The notes below the pieces were generated by a model that saw only the letters and a program-made list of their open reading frames with translations, did no database searches and was not told the DNA's origin. A program made the translations under genes and the position numbers. From Nostoc sp. CENA543 (lineage in GTDB: Bacteria > Cyanobacteriota > Cyanobacteriia > Cyanobacteriales > Nostocaceae), in the NCBI RefSeq assembly GCF_002896875.1, contig NZ_CP023278.1:5712501-5776500 (forward strand): 64,000 bases of DNA, written 5' to 3'. Positions 47,101 through 54,801 of this stretch are shown here, one piece after another. Positions within the stretch are counted from its first letter, which is position 1. Each line of letters opens with the position of its first letter.

Positions 47101-49560
47101 AGTTTGGGCATGGGTAAAGTTAATATTAAGATATTCCGCCTTAATTGCAGATTCATAAAGAGATAATGTCAGCCTATACTCACTTTGCCAGCTATCAACA
47201 TCTAGAGCCTTAATTCCATGATGTAAATATTTAGTAGCAGCACTATAAGCTGTTGCAGCAATGGCTTTTTCTCCGGCTGCAAGGTTCAATTGTGCTAATT
47301 GATTTCTTTGCGATTTTGTAGTAATTAGCTCTCTAGCTATATTCAAGTGATTAACAATATCAAAAATATTTTCTTTCTGGTTTTCTGGGGATATATAATT
47401 TAATAATAATTGTCCAATCTGGTAATGTGTTTCCAGTTTTTTGTCTTCTGGAATTAGTAAATAGGCAGCTTGTTGAACGCGATCATGTAAAAATTTGTAT
47501 CTAACGTTCTCTTGATTGTTCTGCACTAATTCTTGAGTTGCTTGCCCAATATAAAACTTATAATAATCACTAGTGGGTAAAACTAACCCTTCTTGCAATG
47601 CTTTCCACAAAGCATCTGATGTTTCGATAACTGTTTGCTCTGAAACAATAGCTAAAGTATCTAAATCAAAAGAGTTACCAATACAAGCTGCCAACTGTAA
47701 TATCTGTTGAGTTGATGGTGGTAATTTTTGCAATTGTGAACTCATAAAAGCTACAACATCATCTGTAACTGTTTGCGCTTTTACTTCAGCTATGTCACAT
47801 TGCCAACAGCTTAATTCAAAATCAAAGTGAATCAGTCCATCTTGATATAAGGCTTTGAGTAACTGTGTGGTAAAAAACGGATTGCCTTGAGTTTTCTGAT
47901 ATATTAAAACAGCAAGATTCCATGCCAACTCTTCTGTACATCTGAGCGTATCGGCGACTAATTTATTGAGGTTATGTTGACTGAGTGGTAGTAAAGTAAT
48001 TGTGTTAATTTGGGCTTGTGTCTTTTGTATGTCACTCAATGTCAACATTAATGAATGTCCTGGATTTACTTCGTTATCCCGGTATGCACCAATGATGAAG
48101 AGATAACCTGTATCAGCCATTAACAACTGTATTAATTTTAAGGATGCTGAGTCTGCCCATTGTAAATCATCAAGAAATATCACTAAGGGATGTTGTTTGG
48201 TTGTAAAGACTTGGGTAAACTTTTGAAATAATAAATTAAATCTATTTTGGGCGGCTGTACCTGATAATTCTATTGCTGGCGGTTGCGTGCCAATAATTTT
48301 TTCTAATTCGGGAATAACTTCAATAATTACCTGGGCATTTTCACCAACAGCATCTAATATTTTATGTTTCCATTGTTCTAATTGAACATCAGTTTCTGTT
48401 AACAATTGTCCCATTAAATCACGAAATGCTTGTACAAAAGCACTGAAGGGAATATTGCGTTGAAATTGGTCATATTTACCCTTGATAAAATAGCCTCTTT
48501 GTCTGACAATTGGTTTTTGGACTTCGTTGACAACGACTGTTTTCCCAATTCCAGAAAAACCTGCTACTAGCATCATTTCTGTTGCACCCTGACTGACTCG
48601 CTCAAATGCTTCTAGTAGGGTTTGAACTTCCGAGTCTCTACCATAGAGTTGATCAGGAATAATGAAGCGATCGCACACATCCCTACTAGCAATTTCAAAG
48701 TCCTCTATTGCACCAGTTTCTCTTAACTGAGTTAGACATTTTTCTAAATCAAATTTCAATCCCAATGCACTCTGATATCTATTTTCGGCATTTTTCGCCA
48801 TTAATTTGCTGACGATTTTTGAGATGACAGATGGGATAGTAGGATTGATTTCATGAACTAATGGTGCTGTTTTGGCAATATGGCAATGGACTAATTCCAT
48901 TGCATCATTAGATTGAAATGGTAATTCTCCCGTGATTAATTCATAAAAAGTTACACCCAAAGAATAGAAATCTGTACGGTAGTCTGTTCCTCTATTCATT
49001 CTCCCTGTTTGTTCTGGAGAAATATAAGCTAGTGTTCCTTCTAAGACATTGGGATTAACTAGTGTTTGTGTTTCTCTTGGTAATAAAGATGCAATACTAA
49101 AGTCAATTAATTTAACTTGTTTGGTTTCTGGGTTAATTAATAGATTGCTGGGTTTGATATCCTTATGAATAATCCTTTCTCGATAGAGTAAATCTAATAT
49201 TTGACAAAGGGCGATCGCTATTTCTAGAAATTCTTCTAAAAAGATAGCACCATGATTTTTGGCAAAATAATCCTTGAGAGAAATTCCCCCAAAGTCTTCC
49301 ATAACTAATACATAGCCATTTTGTAACGGTTCGAGACTATAGGTTTTGATAATTCCGGGATAGTGGAGATGTTTAGCAATAGTGTACTGATTGCGAAATT
49401 GCAAGAGTTCGTTAAAGGTGGGATAAGGATTCTTCAGCAGTTTAATTACTACAGGTAAGTTGTCAGTTTTTCTTACCGCTCGGTAAACTAGAGTTCTCGA
49501 ACCAAAATACAACTGCTCACTAACGGTGAATCCTGCAATACTAAGTGAATAAGTAATCAT
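44149..49560 (-). CDS. Giant hybrid Ser/Thr kinase - AAA ATPase - GAF - histidine kinase
   Basis: This 1803-residue signalling protein has an N-terminal Ser/Thr kinase domain (about 8-270; catalytic loop H132-K-D134-IKPSN, and LIDFSIAS in place of DFG). A PknK/AAA-type ATPase (Walker A G-x2-GIGKT around residue 340) is followed by a long helical TPR-like middle (about 600-1330), a GAF domain (about 1340-1490) and a histidine kinase: phospho-acceptor H1545 in AGVAHEMNNPLGF, N-box NILANAIDAL, and ADNGKGMS / GTGLGLS. This order is known from cyanobacterial two-component/STK hybrids. No response regulator gene is adjacent. The signal is unknown. Confidence 0.9.
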   Translation of the reverse strand: MITYSLSIAGFTVSEQLYFGSRTLVYRAVRKTDNLPVVIKLLKNPYPTFNELLQFRNQYTIAKHLHYPGIIKTYSLEPLQNGYVLVMEDFGGISLKDYFAKNHGAIFLEEFLEIAIALCQILDLLYRERIIHKDIKPSNLLINPETKQVKLIDFSIASLLPRETQTLVNPNVLEGTLAYISPEQTGRMNRGTDYRTDFYSLGVTFYELITGELPFQSNDAMELVHCHIAKTAPLVHEINPTIPSVISKIVSKLMAKNAENRYQSALGLKFDLEKCLTQLRETGAIEDFEIASRDVCDRFIIPDQLYGRDSEVQTLLEAFERVSQGATEMMLVAGFSGIGKTVVVNEVQKPIVRQRGYFIKGKYDQFQRNIPFSAFVQAFRDLMGQLLTETDVQLEQWKHKILDAVGENAQVIIEVIPELEKIIGTQPPAIELSGTAAQNRFNLLFQKFTQVFTTKQHPLVIFLDDLQWADSASLKLIQLLMADTGYLFIIGAYRDNEVNPGHSLMLTLSDIQKTQAQINTITLLPLSQHNLNKLVADTLRCTEELAWNLAVLIYQKTQGNPFFTTQLLKALYQDGLIHFDFELSCWQCDIAEVKAQTVTDDVVAFMSSQLQKLPPSTQQILQLAACIGNSFDLDTLAIVSEQTVIETSDALWKALQEGLVLPTSDYYKFYIGQATQELVQNNQENVRYKFLHDRVQQAAYLLIPEDKKLETHYQIGQLLLNYISPENQKENIFDIVNHLNIARELITTKSQRNQLAQLNLAAGEKAIAATAYSAATKYLHHGIKALDVDSWQSEYRLTLSLYESAIKAEYLNINFTHAQTLANLILERATSLIDRVKIYELQIQMYTAQSEMPKALDVGMLALELLGVDLNDAPASSVIHLPQLNTIESLPVMQDAHQIAVMRILMAIFPPAYTTKPELLSPIVLTMIDLSLKQGHTSLTAFAYVFYGILLCGFEKDLDKGYYSGLLALEVLDKFSARELECKVKNLFNVFIRPWKEPLIGTIETLGKASQIGFEMGDIEYASYATAHSCTYRFLVGETLTDLQHKQKIALEVLQPIKQDHSLGNAQIWQQLVSNLLGDVTEPRQLSGECFDETKLLPVYCAGNDRSLPFTAYLAKSILSYLLADYSTAVTSAIKAANYADAAIGVTVAIHNFYYSLSLLSQCIDLQVSENRCTSTINKNCQSLLEQVEINQKIMKVWVDHAQTNFEHKYTLVEAEKCRVLGRISEAIELYEQTISLAKANKYIQEEALANELAAKFYLDWGKQRIAQEYMIEAYYAYVRWGAKAKVTDLEKRYPQLLAPILQQSRSPVSTNETIFALGTVTSASSGTSSSSSISDSLDLKAILKASQTISGEIEFSQLLSSLLSIIIENAGADKCVLMLLQDNHLLIQGAITQIKQPVVLQSLAIENSQDIPQKLIYKVKHNQQTVVLLDANADPTLANDPYIIRQQPQSILCSPILHQGKLLGILYLENNLAKGAFTSDRIELLNLLCAQAAISLENARLYQRSQEYAQQLEQAFHNLQNAQLQIIQSEKMSALGNLVAGVAHEMNNPLGFISSSLKQAKPTFSDISEHLKLYQESFPDKSAEILDHESEIDLEYSLEDFPKMLDSMTIACDRLKNISTSLRTFSRADRDYKVPFNIHEGIDSTILILKHRLKANEQRPTIQVVTNYGNLPQVECFPGQLNQVFMNILANAIDALEDSNHGRSFEDIQANPNKITITTIMEQHLVRIAIADNGKGMSAEMIQKIFDHLFTTKAVGKGTGLGLSIAKQIVEEKHNGSLTVNSQLHQGTEFVINLPILDLDKQ

Positions 49561-49765
49561 ACTATTTTACGTACTTTCTAGCCTCATACTTAGTATTCCC
49601 AGATGCACCAATGAATTCAACCCAGAGGCAAAATTTTAGCTTGGTTTAATTTTTTAATATAATTATGTTTTTTATCCACTACTTACTTAAAATATTTAAT
49701 TAGTTAAAGATTGACCACAAAACAGAGTCCAACTCTCTTTACTCAAGAGTAAAGGAGTTAATTTG

Positions 49766-49969
49766 ATGCCTTACCGACAGATTGAAGACTTACCAGATTC
49801 AGTTAAGGAACACTTACCCCAACACGCGCAAGAAATTTTTCGAGCCGCGTTTAATAGTGCTGTAGAACAATACGGAGAAGAAGAACACGCTTTTCGTGTC
49901 GCTTGGAGTGCAGTTAAACGCGACTACGAAAAGGGTGATGATGGCAAATGGCACAAAAAGCCAGAATAA
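49766..49969 (+). CDS. chaB: ChaB family protein
   Basis: This 67-residue protein matches ChaB (PF06150): MPYRQIEDLPDSVKEHLPQH, then AQEIFRAAFNSAVEQY and EEHAFRVAWSAVKRDYEK. ChaB was linked to the cation antiporter ChaA in E. coli, but its role is unclear. AAAGGAG lies eight bases before ATG 49766, which is therefore chosen over TTG 49763. It is divergent from the giant kinase gene and appears monocistronic. Confidence 0.9.
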   Translation: MPYRQIEDLPDSVKEHLPQHAQEIFRAAFNSAVEQYGEEEHAFRVAWSAVKRDYEKGDDGKWHKKPE

Positions 49970-50394
49970 TTGTATTTAATTTCTTTCTTTAGTTAGAAGG
50001 AAGAGAAAATCGTACTAGCTATCTTGTCTACTAGCAGTAGTAGTAACTGATATTTTGGGAATAATCAAACTGTCAGATAATCATCTGTGTTTGATAAATT
50101 CCCAATTTATTTTATTACAGGTAAAAATTATTGCTATAAATCCAATTTACTAATTATAAGTTAGATAATTAGTGGCGTGGCAAGCCTTAAATGTTGCAAA
50201 AAAATTGTAGGTTGGGTTGAGTAAAGCGAAACCCAACATAGATATCGGAGTTGGGTTTCCTTACGTCAACCCAACCTACATCTAATACAGTATTTTATCC
50301 GCGTTTGTCGGCGTTTGTTTGCGTTTAAATTTTTCCAAGTTAATGCACTATTTTAGTCCGTTCACGCCACTACTAATACTAGTGGAAGAATTAT
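49970..50394. other. Intergenic region with nested inverted repeats
   Basis: This 425-base gap holds a 75-base palindromic repeat (50206-50280). An outer inverted repeat TAGTGGCGTG (near 50170) and CACGCCACTA (near 50363) encloses it. GCGTTTGTCGGCGTTTGTTTGCGTTT direct units lie at 50300-50326. No gene was found. Confidence 0.5.
50206..50280. repeat. MITE-like element, family 3 (TGTAGGTTGGGTTGA ends)
   Basis: This 75-base element has perfect 15-base terminal inverted repeats, TGTAGGTTGGGTTGA at 50206 and TCAACCCAACCTACA ending at 50280. Inside are further AACCCAAC/GTTGGGTT pairs. Only one copy occurs in the window. Confidence 0.7.
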
Positions 50395-50601
50395 TTATTT
50401 TGGCTGTAATTCTTTTTCTGCTTGAGGATGAGCATTTTCAATATGCTGAATTAAAATTTCTGCCATCTCTACAGCCGTGAGAATTAATTGTTGTTCCATT
50501 TGTCCATAGCCTCCAGCATCACTAATTTGAGGGTAAATATGGGGGTTAGATAACATAGCTGCTAACAGTTGAGATGCCGTTTGTTTTAATTCTCCGTTCA
50601 T
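50395..50601 (-). CDS. Small conserved-looking hypothetical protein
   Basis: This 68-residue acidic helical protein is not recognised. It reads MNGELKQTASQLLAAMLSNP at its start and QLILTAVEMAEILIQHIENA in the middle. It starts two bases after the stop codon of the HPF-cold-shock gene, so it is almost surely co-transcribed and perhaps translationally coupled. A role next to the ribosome-associated factor is possible but is not shown by the sequence. Confidence 0.65.
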   Translation of the reverse strand: MNGELKQTASQLLAAMLSNPHIYPQISDAGGYGQMEQQLILTAVEMAEILIQHIENAHPQAEKELQPK

Positions 50602-50603
50602 AA

Positions 50604-51233
50604 TTATTCTCTCCAGTCGAGAGGCGGTTCAATTAAAGTTTGACTAGATTTACCAGCTCGTACACCTGGCTTATCTACAATTTTGACTGTGCTGGCTTGT
50701 AGTCCTTCTTCACCTTCTTCCACTACGCAATAAACCCCAGTACCAATTTCTAGACGTTCAAAGTCGTGATGGAGGACACTATTTTTGTGGAAATAAATTT
50801 CTTGGCTATCTAGAGTTTTGATGAAGCCGTAACCTTGCTCTCGGAACAGTTTGGTAACTAATCCCGTAGTTTCTCCTGTACCTGCTTGAGTTTGGGATCT
50901 ATCGCTTGCTTTTTGGCGTTGGGTTAATTTTAGTAACTGTTGACGTGCTGCATCAAAAGCCTCGCGAACGACTACATCTAATGGTTCATACTGCACAGCT
51001 TGAGCAGGATTACTTTCAGCTACAAGTTCATGTCCTGGTGGTATGGTGAGATCAATTCTGACACGATAAGGCGAACCACTACGGGGGCGATCGTGTATTT
51101 TTTCTACAGCAATATGGCAGCTATTTATATAACTGCAAATATGCTCTAACTTAGCAACTTTTTCTCTAATTAAGTTATCAATTGCATCTGATTTATCCAA
51201 ATTGCGATATGTAATGTCTAGTGGTAATTTCAT
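50604..51233 (-). CDS. HPF/RaiA ribosome-associated protein fused to a cold-shock domain
   Basis: This 209-residue protein has an N-terminal S30AE/HPF-like domain (about 1-110; ITYRNLDKSDAIDNLIREKV, HIAVEKIHDRPRSGSPYRVR) and a C-terminal cold-shock-type OB domain (about 122-190; GLVTKLFREQGYGFIKTLDS, IYFHKNSVLHHDFERL). The CSD carries the RNA-binding pattern GYGFI and YFHKNSV. It probably binds ribosomes or RNA under stress. It is the first gene of a two-gene unit with the 68-residue protein. Confidence 0.85.
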   Translation of the reverse strand: MKLPLDITYRNLDKSDAIDNLIREKVAKLEHICSYINSCHIAVEKIHDRPRSGSPYRVRIDLTIPPGHELVAESNPAQAVQYEPLDVVVREAFDAARQQLLKLTQRQKASDRSQTQAGTGETTGLVTKLFREQGYGFIKTLDSQEIYFHKNSVLHHDFERLEIGTGVYCVVEEGEEGLQASTVKIVDKPGVRAGKSSQTLIEPPLDWRE

Positions 51234-51260
51234 ACTTTTTTGAATGTAAGTCTTTAAGGG

Positions 51261-51374
51261 TGTAATGAGTGATGAGTGATGAGTAATGAGTAGTGAGTAA
51301 TGAGTAATGAGTAGTGAGTAATGAGTAATGAGTAATGAGTAGTGAGTAATAACTATTGACTATTGACTATTGAC
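51261..51374. repeat. Long heptamer repeat array (GAGTAAT/GAGTAGT and TGACTAT types)
   Basis: More than ten units of GAGTAAT, GAGTAGT or GATGAGT are followed by three units of TGACTAT. It fills the gap between the phosphoribosyltransferase and HPF genes and extends into the phosphoribosyltransferase gene, where it encodes the last residues (VNSQ) and the TAG stop. Confidence 0.85.
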
Positions 51375-52000
51375 TTTTTCAATAACTCATGAACTTCTGC
51401 ATCTGTAGTTTGTGGAAAATCTTCGTACCACATACCAACGCTATAAAATTTACTGGGTGTGGAAATACAGACTATTTTTTCTACTTTTGGTAGTAATTGT
51501 TGATAGGTTTCAGGTGCAGCGACGGGAACAGCAATCACGATTTCTTGGGGGTTTTTTTGTCTAACAGCAATCACTGCTGCCCACATGGTTGCACCAGTGG
51601 CTAAACCATCATCAACTAAAATCACTTTACGTCCTGTTAATTCTGGAAATGGTTCGTCACCGCGATATATGCTTTCTCGTCTTTCGAGTTCCCGTTGTTC
51701 TTGGGCTGCAACTCTAGCAATGACTTCATCCGTAGTATTGATATCATCGATAATTTGCTGATTAATTATACGGATACCACCAGAAGCGATCGCTCCCATC
51801 GCTAGTTCTGGATTATCTGGTACGCCGAGTTTGCGTACTACTAACACATCTAAGGGGGCTTTCAACGCTTGAGCAATTTCAAAAGCAACTGGAACGCCGC
51901 CTCTGGGTAAAGCTAAAACCAGCACATCTGGGCAGTTAGCATAATCCAGTAATTTGCTAGCTAAAACCTGTCCTGCGGCTTTGCGGTCTTTAAATAACAT
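51353..52000 (-). CDS. Phosphoribosyltransferase family protein
   Basis: This about 215-residue protein of the type I phosphoribosyltransferase family shows ALPRGGVPVAFEIAQALKAP near the N-terminus and the PRPP-binding motif VILVDDGLATGATMWAAV. It resembles the group often annotated as predicted phosphoribosyltransferases near stress genes; the substrate is unknown. ATG at 52000 follows AGGGGGTGAAATC and is preferred over a start 11 codons upstream. The C-terminal VNSQ and stop codon derive from heptamer repeats. Confidence 0.85.
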   Translation of the reverse strand: MLFKDRKAAGQVLASKLLDYANCPDVLVLALPRGGVPVAFEIAQALKAPLDVLVVRKLGVPDNPELAMGAIASGGIRIINQQIIDDINTTDEVIARVAAQEQRELERRESIYRGDEPFPELTGRKVILVDDGLATGATMWAAVIAVRQKNPQEIVIAVPVAAPETYQQLLPKVEKIVCISTPSKFYSVGMWYEDFPQTTDAEVHELLKKSIVNSQ

Positions 52001-52337
52001 GATTTCACCCCCTGGGGGGAATTCAAAATTCAAACTACTCTATGAATACTCTCCGAGAACACCTCCGTTGAACGCGTTAGTGTTACCAAGCATTGGCTTG
52101 CACCTATAAAAGTTTTGCCACTGCTGTCCAATTTTAAACAGATTAAAGATTCAATATCCTCTGACTCAGGAAGCGATATTTTGACTGTATCAGTATGCCT
52201 AATGGACTAATGCAGATAAATTGTTGACTGTTGACTACTAATTTTTTTGTAACAAAATTTGTAACGGCCACATCTTTTGAGGTTTGACTCGTCTAAATTG
52301 AGGAAAAATCTACGGGGAATCCCTTAAGAAAGAGTCA
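52001..52337. other. Intergenic region before the RnfD-like gene
   Basis: About 335 bases between divergent genes, presumably holding both promoters. No other feature was recognised. Confidence 0.4.
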
Positions 52338-53285
52338 ATGTTGCTCAAAGATATACGGGATTATCAAATTCTATTTCTAGGCTTGTTCTTAGTTTTGGGT
52401 ATTGGAACAAGGGATTGGACACTGCGACCAGAATTAATTGCGGTAGCGATCGCCACCTGTCTTTTAACGCAGTGCCTTTTGTCATGGGCGATAAGGCAGG
52501 GGGCAGGTTTGTGCTGGGGGCAGGGGGAGAAAAATTTCCCCATTTCTCCCTGCACCCTGCCCCCCTGCCTTCTTTCGCCTCCCAGTCCCTTAAATCTCCG
52601 CAGTGCTTTAATTACGGCATTGGGACTCAGCTTACTTTTACGGGCTGATCATTGGACAACGATGGCTTTTGCGGCGGCTAGTGCGATCGCTAGTAAGTTT
52701 TTCTTGCAGGTTAATCAAAAACATTTCTTCAATCCCGCTAATTTCGGCATTATTGCCGCCTTGGTTTTCACCTCTGATGCTTGGGTATCTCCAGGACAGT
52801 GGGGTGAAGATTGGTGGTATGGGCTGTTATTTGCTGGCACTGGGGGCATGATTTTGCAACGTATCGGTCGCTGGGATACTACAGCCGCTTTTTTGGGTGC
52901 TTACTCTCTATTAGAAGCCATACGCAATCTTTGGTTGGGTTGGACTTGGGATGTTTATTGCCATCGCTTGATGAGTGGATCTTTGTTGCTGTTTGCCCTT
53001 TTTATGGTCACAGATCCTCGCTCAATTCCCAATGCCCGCATTGGGCGTGTAATTTGGGCATTTTGCATTGCCATTACCACTTTCGTATTGCGGAATTACT
53101 TCTTTCTCCCCACCGCAGTATTTTGGGCTTTATTCATCTTTGCACCCTTAACTATCCTGTTCGATTTCCTCTGTACAGCCCCTCGTTTTGATTGGCTGGA
53201 AGCGAGACGGGAGGCAGGGGTGCAGGGGAAAAATAACTTCCCAATGCCTCATTCCCAATGCCCGATTCCCAATCAACAATTTTAA
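52338..53285 (+). CDS. RnfD/NqrB-family membrane protein with repeat-derived segments
   Basis: This 315-residue integral membrane protein is of the NQR2/RnfD/RnfE family (PF03116). It has many helices and the family-like HFFNPANFGIIAALVFTSDA and LLFALFMVTDPRSIPNARIG. The flavin-binding Thr of true RnfD is in the FMVTDPR-type region. The remainder of an Rnf complex is not nearby, so its redox role is uncertain. Residues about 54-84 (GAGLCWGQGEKNF... to LSPPSPL) and the last 25 are Cys/Pro/Gln-rich and are encoded by G-run/C-run repeat DNA unlike the rest. The DUF2330 gene follows 11 bases later. Confidence 0.8.
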   Translation: MLLKDIRDYQILFLGLFLVLGIGTRDWTLRPELIAVAIATCLLTQCLLSWAIRQGAGLCWGQGEKNFPISPCTLPPCLLSPPSPLNLRSALITALGLSLLLRADHWTTMAFAAASAIASKFFLQVNQKHFFNPANFGIIAALVFTSDAWVSPGQWGEDWWYGLLFAGTGGMILQRIGRWDTTAAFLGAYSLLEAIRNLWLGWTWDVYCHRLMSGSLLLFALFMVTDPRSIPNARIGRVIWAFCIAITTFVLRNYFFLPTAVFWALFIFAPLTILFDFLCTAPRFDWLEARREAGVQGKNNFPMPHSQCPIPNQQF

Positions 53286-53296
53286 GGAGGTATAAA

Positions 53297-54670
53297 ATGC
53301 AGCATTTTCGATTAATTATTCCATTATTGTCGGTGTTAATGTCTGTATTGTGCTTTGCACCTACAGCTTGGGCGTTTTGTGGCTTTTATGTGGCAAAAGC
53401 TGATGCCAAACTTTATAACAAAGCTTCTCAGGTGGTGATTGCTAGAGATGGCGATCGCACTGTGTTGACGATGGCGAACGACTATCAAGGGGAAGTCAAA
53501 GATTTTGCGATGGTGGTTCCTGTTCCTACAGTGATTAAAAAAGAGCAAGTCCGTGTTGCAGATCCCAAGATTATTGAACGTTTAGATGCTTTTAGCGCGC
53601 CGCGTTTAGTAGAGTATTTCGATGAAGACCCCTGCAATATATCTGGTAACAGAGGAGATCTATTTTTAGCAGCACCCTCAGCACGACAGGAAGAAGCAGA
53701 AAATTCCACACGCGATCGCAGTTTGGGTGTAACGGTGGAAGCACGTTTTAATGTGGGTGAATACGATATTGTCGTTTTGAGTGCAAAAGAATCTGGTGGT
53801 TTAGAAACTTGGCTCAATCGCAACGGTTACAAAATTCCCAGAGGCGCGCAACAGTTACTCAAGCCTTACATTCGCTCTTCCATGAAGTTTTTTGTAGCTA
53901 AGGTCAACCTCAATAAATTCGCCCAATCTGGCTATGAATTTCTCCGCCCATTGCAAATCTCTTATCAATCACCCAAGTTCATGTTACCAATTCGCTTGGG
54001 CATGATTAACGCCACCACCGAGCAAGATTTAATAGTTTATATCCTCTCGCCCAAAGGACAAGCCGAAATTACCAACTACCGGACAGTCAAAGTTCCTTCT
54101 AACCTGAATATTCCCGTATTTATCAAACAGGAATTTGGCGACTTTTACAAATCTACCTTTGAAACTGCTTACACCAAAGAAGGCAAGAGAGTTGCCTTTT
54201 TAGAATATGCTTGGAACATGAGTAATTGTGATCCTTGTTCAGCAGAACCCTTAACTACAGAGGAACTCAAACAAGCAGGTGTATTTTGGCTAGACACTAA
54301 TTCTTCTGATGAACCCGCACCCCCTAACCTCCGTCGCCCTTTCCCTAACAATAACGTTTTTATCTCACGCCTACACGTCCGTTACACCCGCGACAAATTC
54401 CCCGAAGATTTGATGTTTCAAGATACATCGAACCAAGAATCTTTCCAAGGGAGATATGTTTTGCAGCATCCTTTTACTGGTGAAGTGAAATGTCAAGCCG
54501 GAAAAGAATATAAACGGTCTTTACCAAGACGTTTTGAACAAGAAGCCCAAACTCTCGCCAAATTAACCAATTGGAACATCCAAGACATCCGGCGCAAGAT
54601 GCGTATAACTGTAGGTGATATCAGAACTTCCTGGTGGGACACCATATTTTCTTGGTTGGGAATTTCATAG
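53297..54670 (+). CDS. DUF2330 domain protein, secreted
   Basis: This about 457-residue protein has a signal peptide (RLIIPLLSVLMSVLCFAPTA, cleavage after AWA) followed by the DUF2330 start FCGFYVAKADAKLYNKASQV. Other family segments are DFAMVVPVPTVIKKEQVRV and FISRLHVRYTRDKFPEDLMF. It has several Cys residues (CNISG, SNCDPCSAEP) compatible with disulfides in the periplasm. The function is unknown. ATG at 53297 follows AAGGAGGTATAAA, an excellent ribosome binding site. It is co-transcribed with the RnfD-like gene. Confidence 0.88.
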   Translation: MQHFRLIIPLLSVLMSVLCFAPTAWAFCGFYVAKADAKLYNKASQVVIARDGDRTVLTMANDYQGEVKDFAMVVPVPTVIKKEQVRVADPKIIERLDAFSAPRLVEYFDEDPCNISGNRGDLFLAAPSARQEEAENSTRDRSLGVTVEARFNVGEYDIVVLSAKESGGLETWLNRNGYKIPRGAQQLLKPYIRSSMKFFVAKVNLNKFAQSGYEFLRPLQISYQSPKFMLPIRLGMINATTEQDLIVYILSPKGQAEITNYRTVKVPSNLNIPVFIKQEFGDFYKSTFETAYTKEGKRVAFLEYAWNMSNCDPCSAEPLTTEELKQAGVFWLDTNSSDEPAPPNLRRPFPNNNVFISRLHVRYTRDKFPEDLMFQDTSNQESFQGRYVLQHPFTGEVKCQAGKEYKRSLPRRFEQEAQTLAKLTNWNIQDIRRKMRITVGDIRTSWWDTIFSWLGIS

Positions 54671-54681
54671 CAATTCGCAAT

Positions 54682-54780
54682 GGGACTTCCAGATAAAAAA
54701 ATATCCAAACTGTAGGGTGCGTCAGTATGAATAATCTCTTGGTATAGTTAGGTTTTCTCGCACTGACGCACCCTACTAAG
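54682..54780. repeat. MITE-like element, family 2, copy with core in orientation 2
   Basis: The 65-base unit is 54712-54776 with ends GTAGGGTGCGTCAGT and ACTGACGCACCCTAC. Its 35-base core starts ATGAATAATCTC, and its reverse complement equals the core of the copy at 37692-37756 with one or two mismatches. The left flank GGGACTTCC... is in the same orientation in both. It lies between the convergent DUF2330 and pentapeptide genes. Confidence 0.75.
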
Positions 54781-54801
54781 CTAATGACTGTTGACTGTTG
54801 A

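Noticed and set aside
51261-51374. Heptamer array as a possible CRISPR
   Set aside because: Units are seven bases without unique spacers; there are no 25-40 base repeats and no cas genes.
52338-54670. RnfD-like and DUF2330 genes as part of a complete Rnf complex
   Set aside because: No other Rnf subunits are present in the window; DUF2330 is not an Rnf component.
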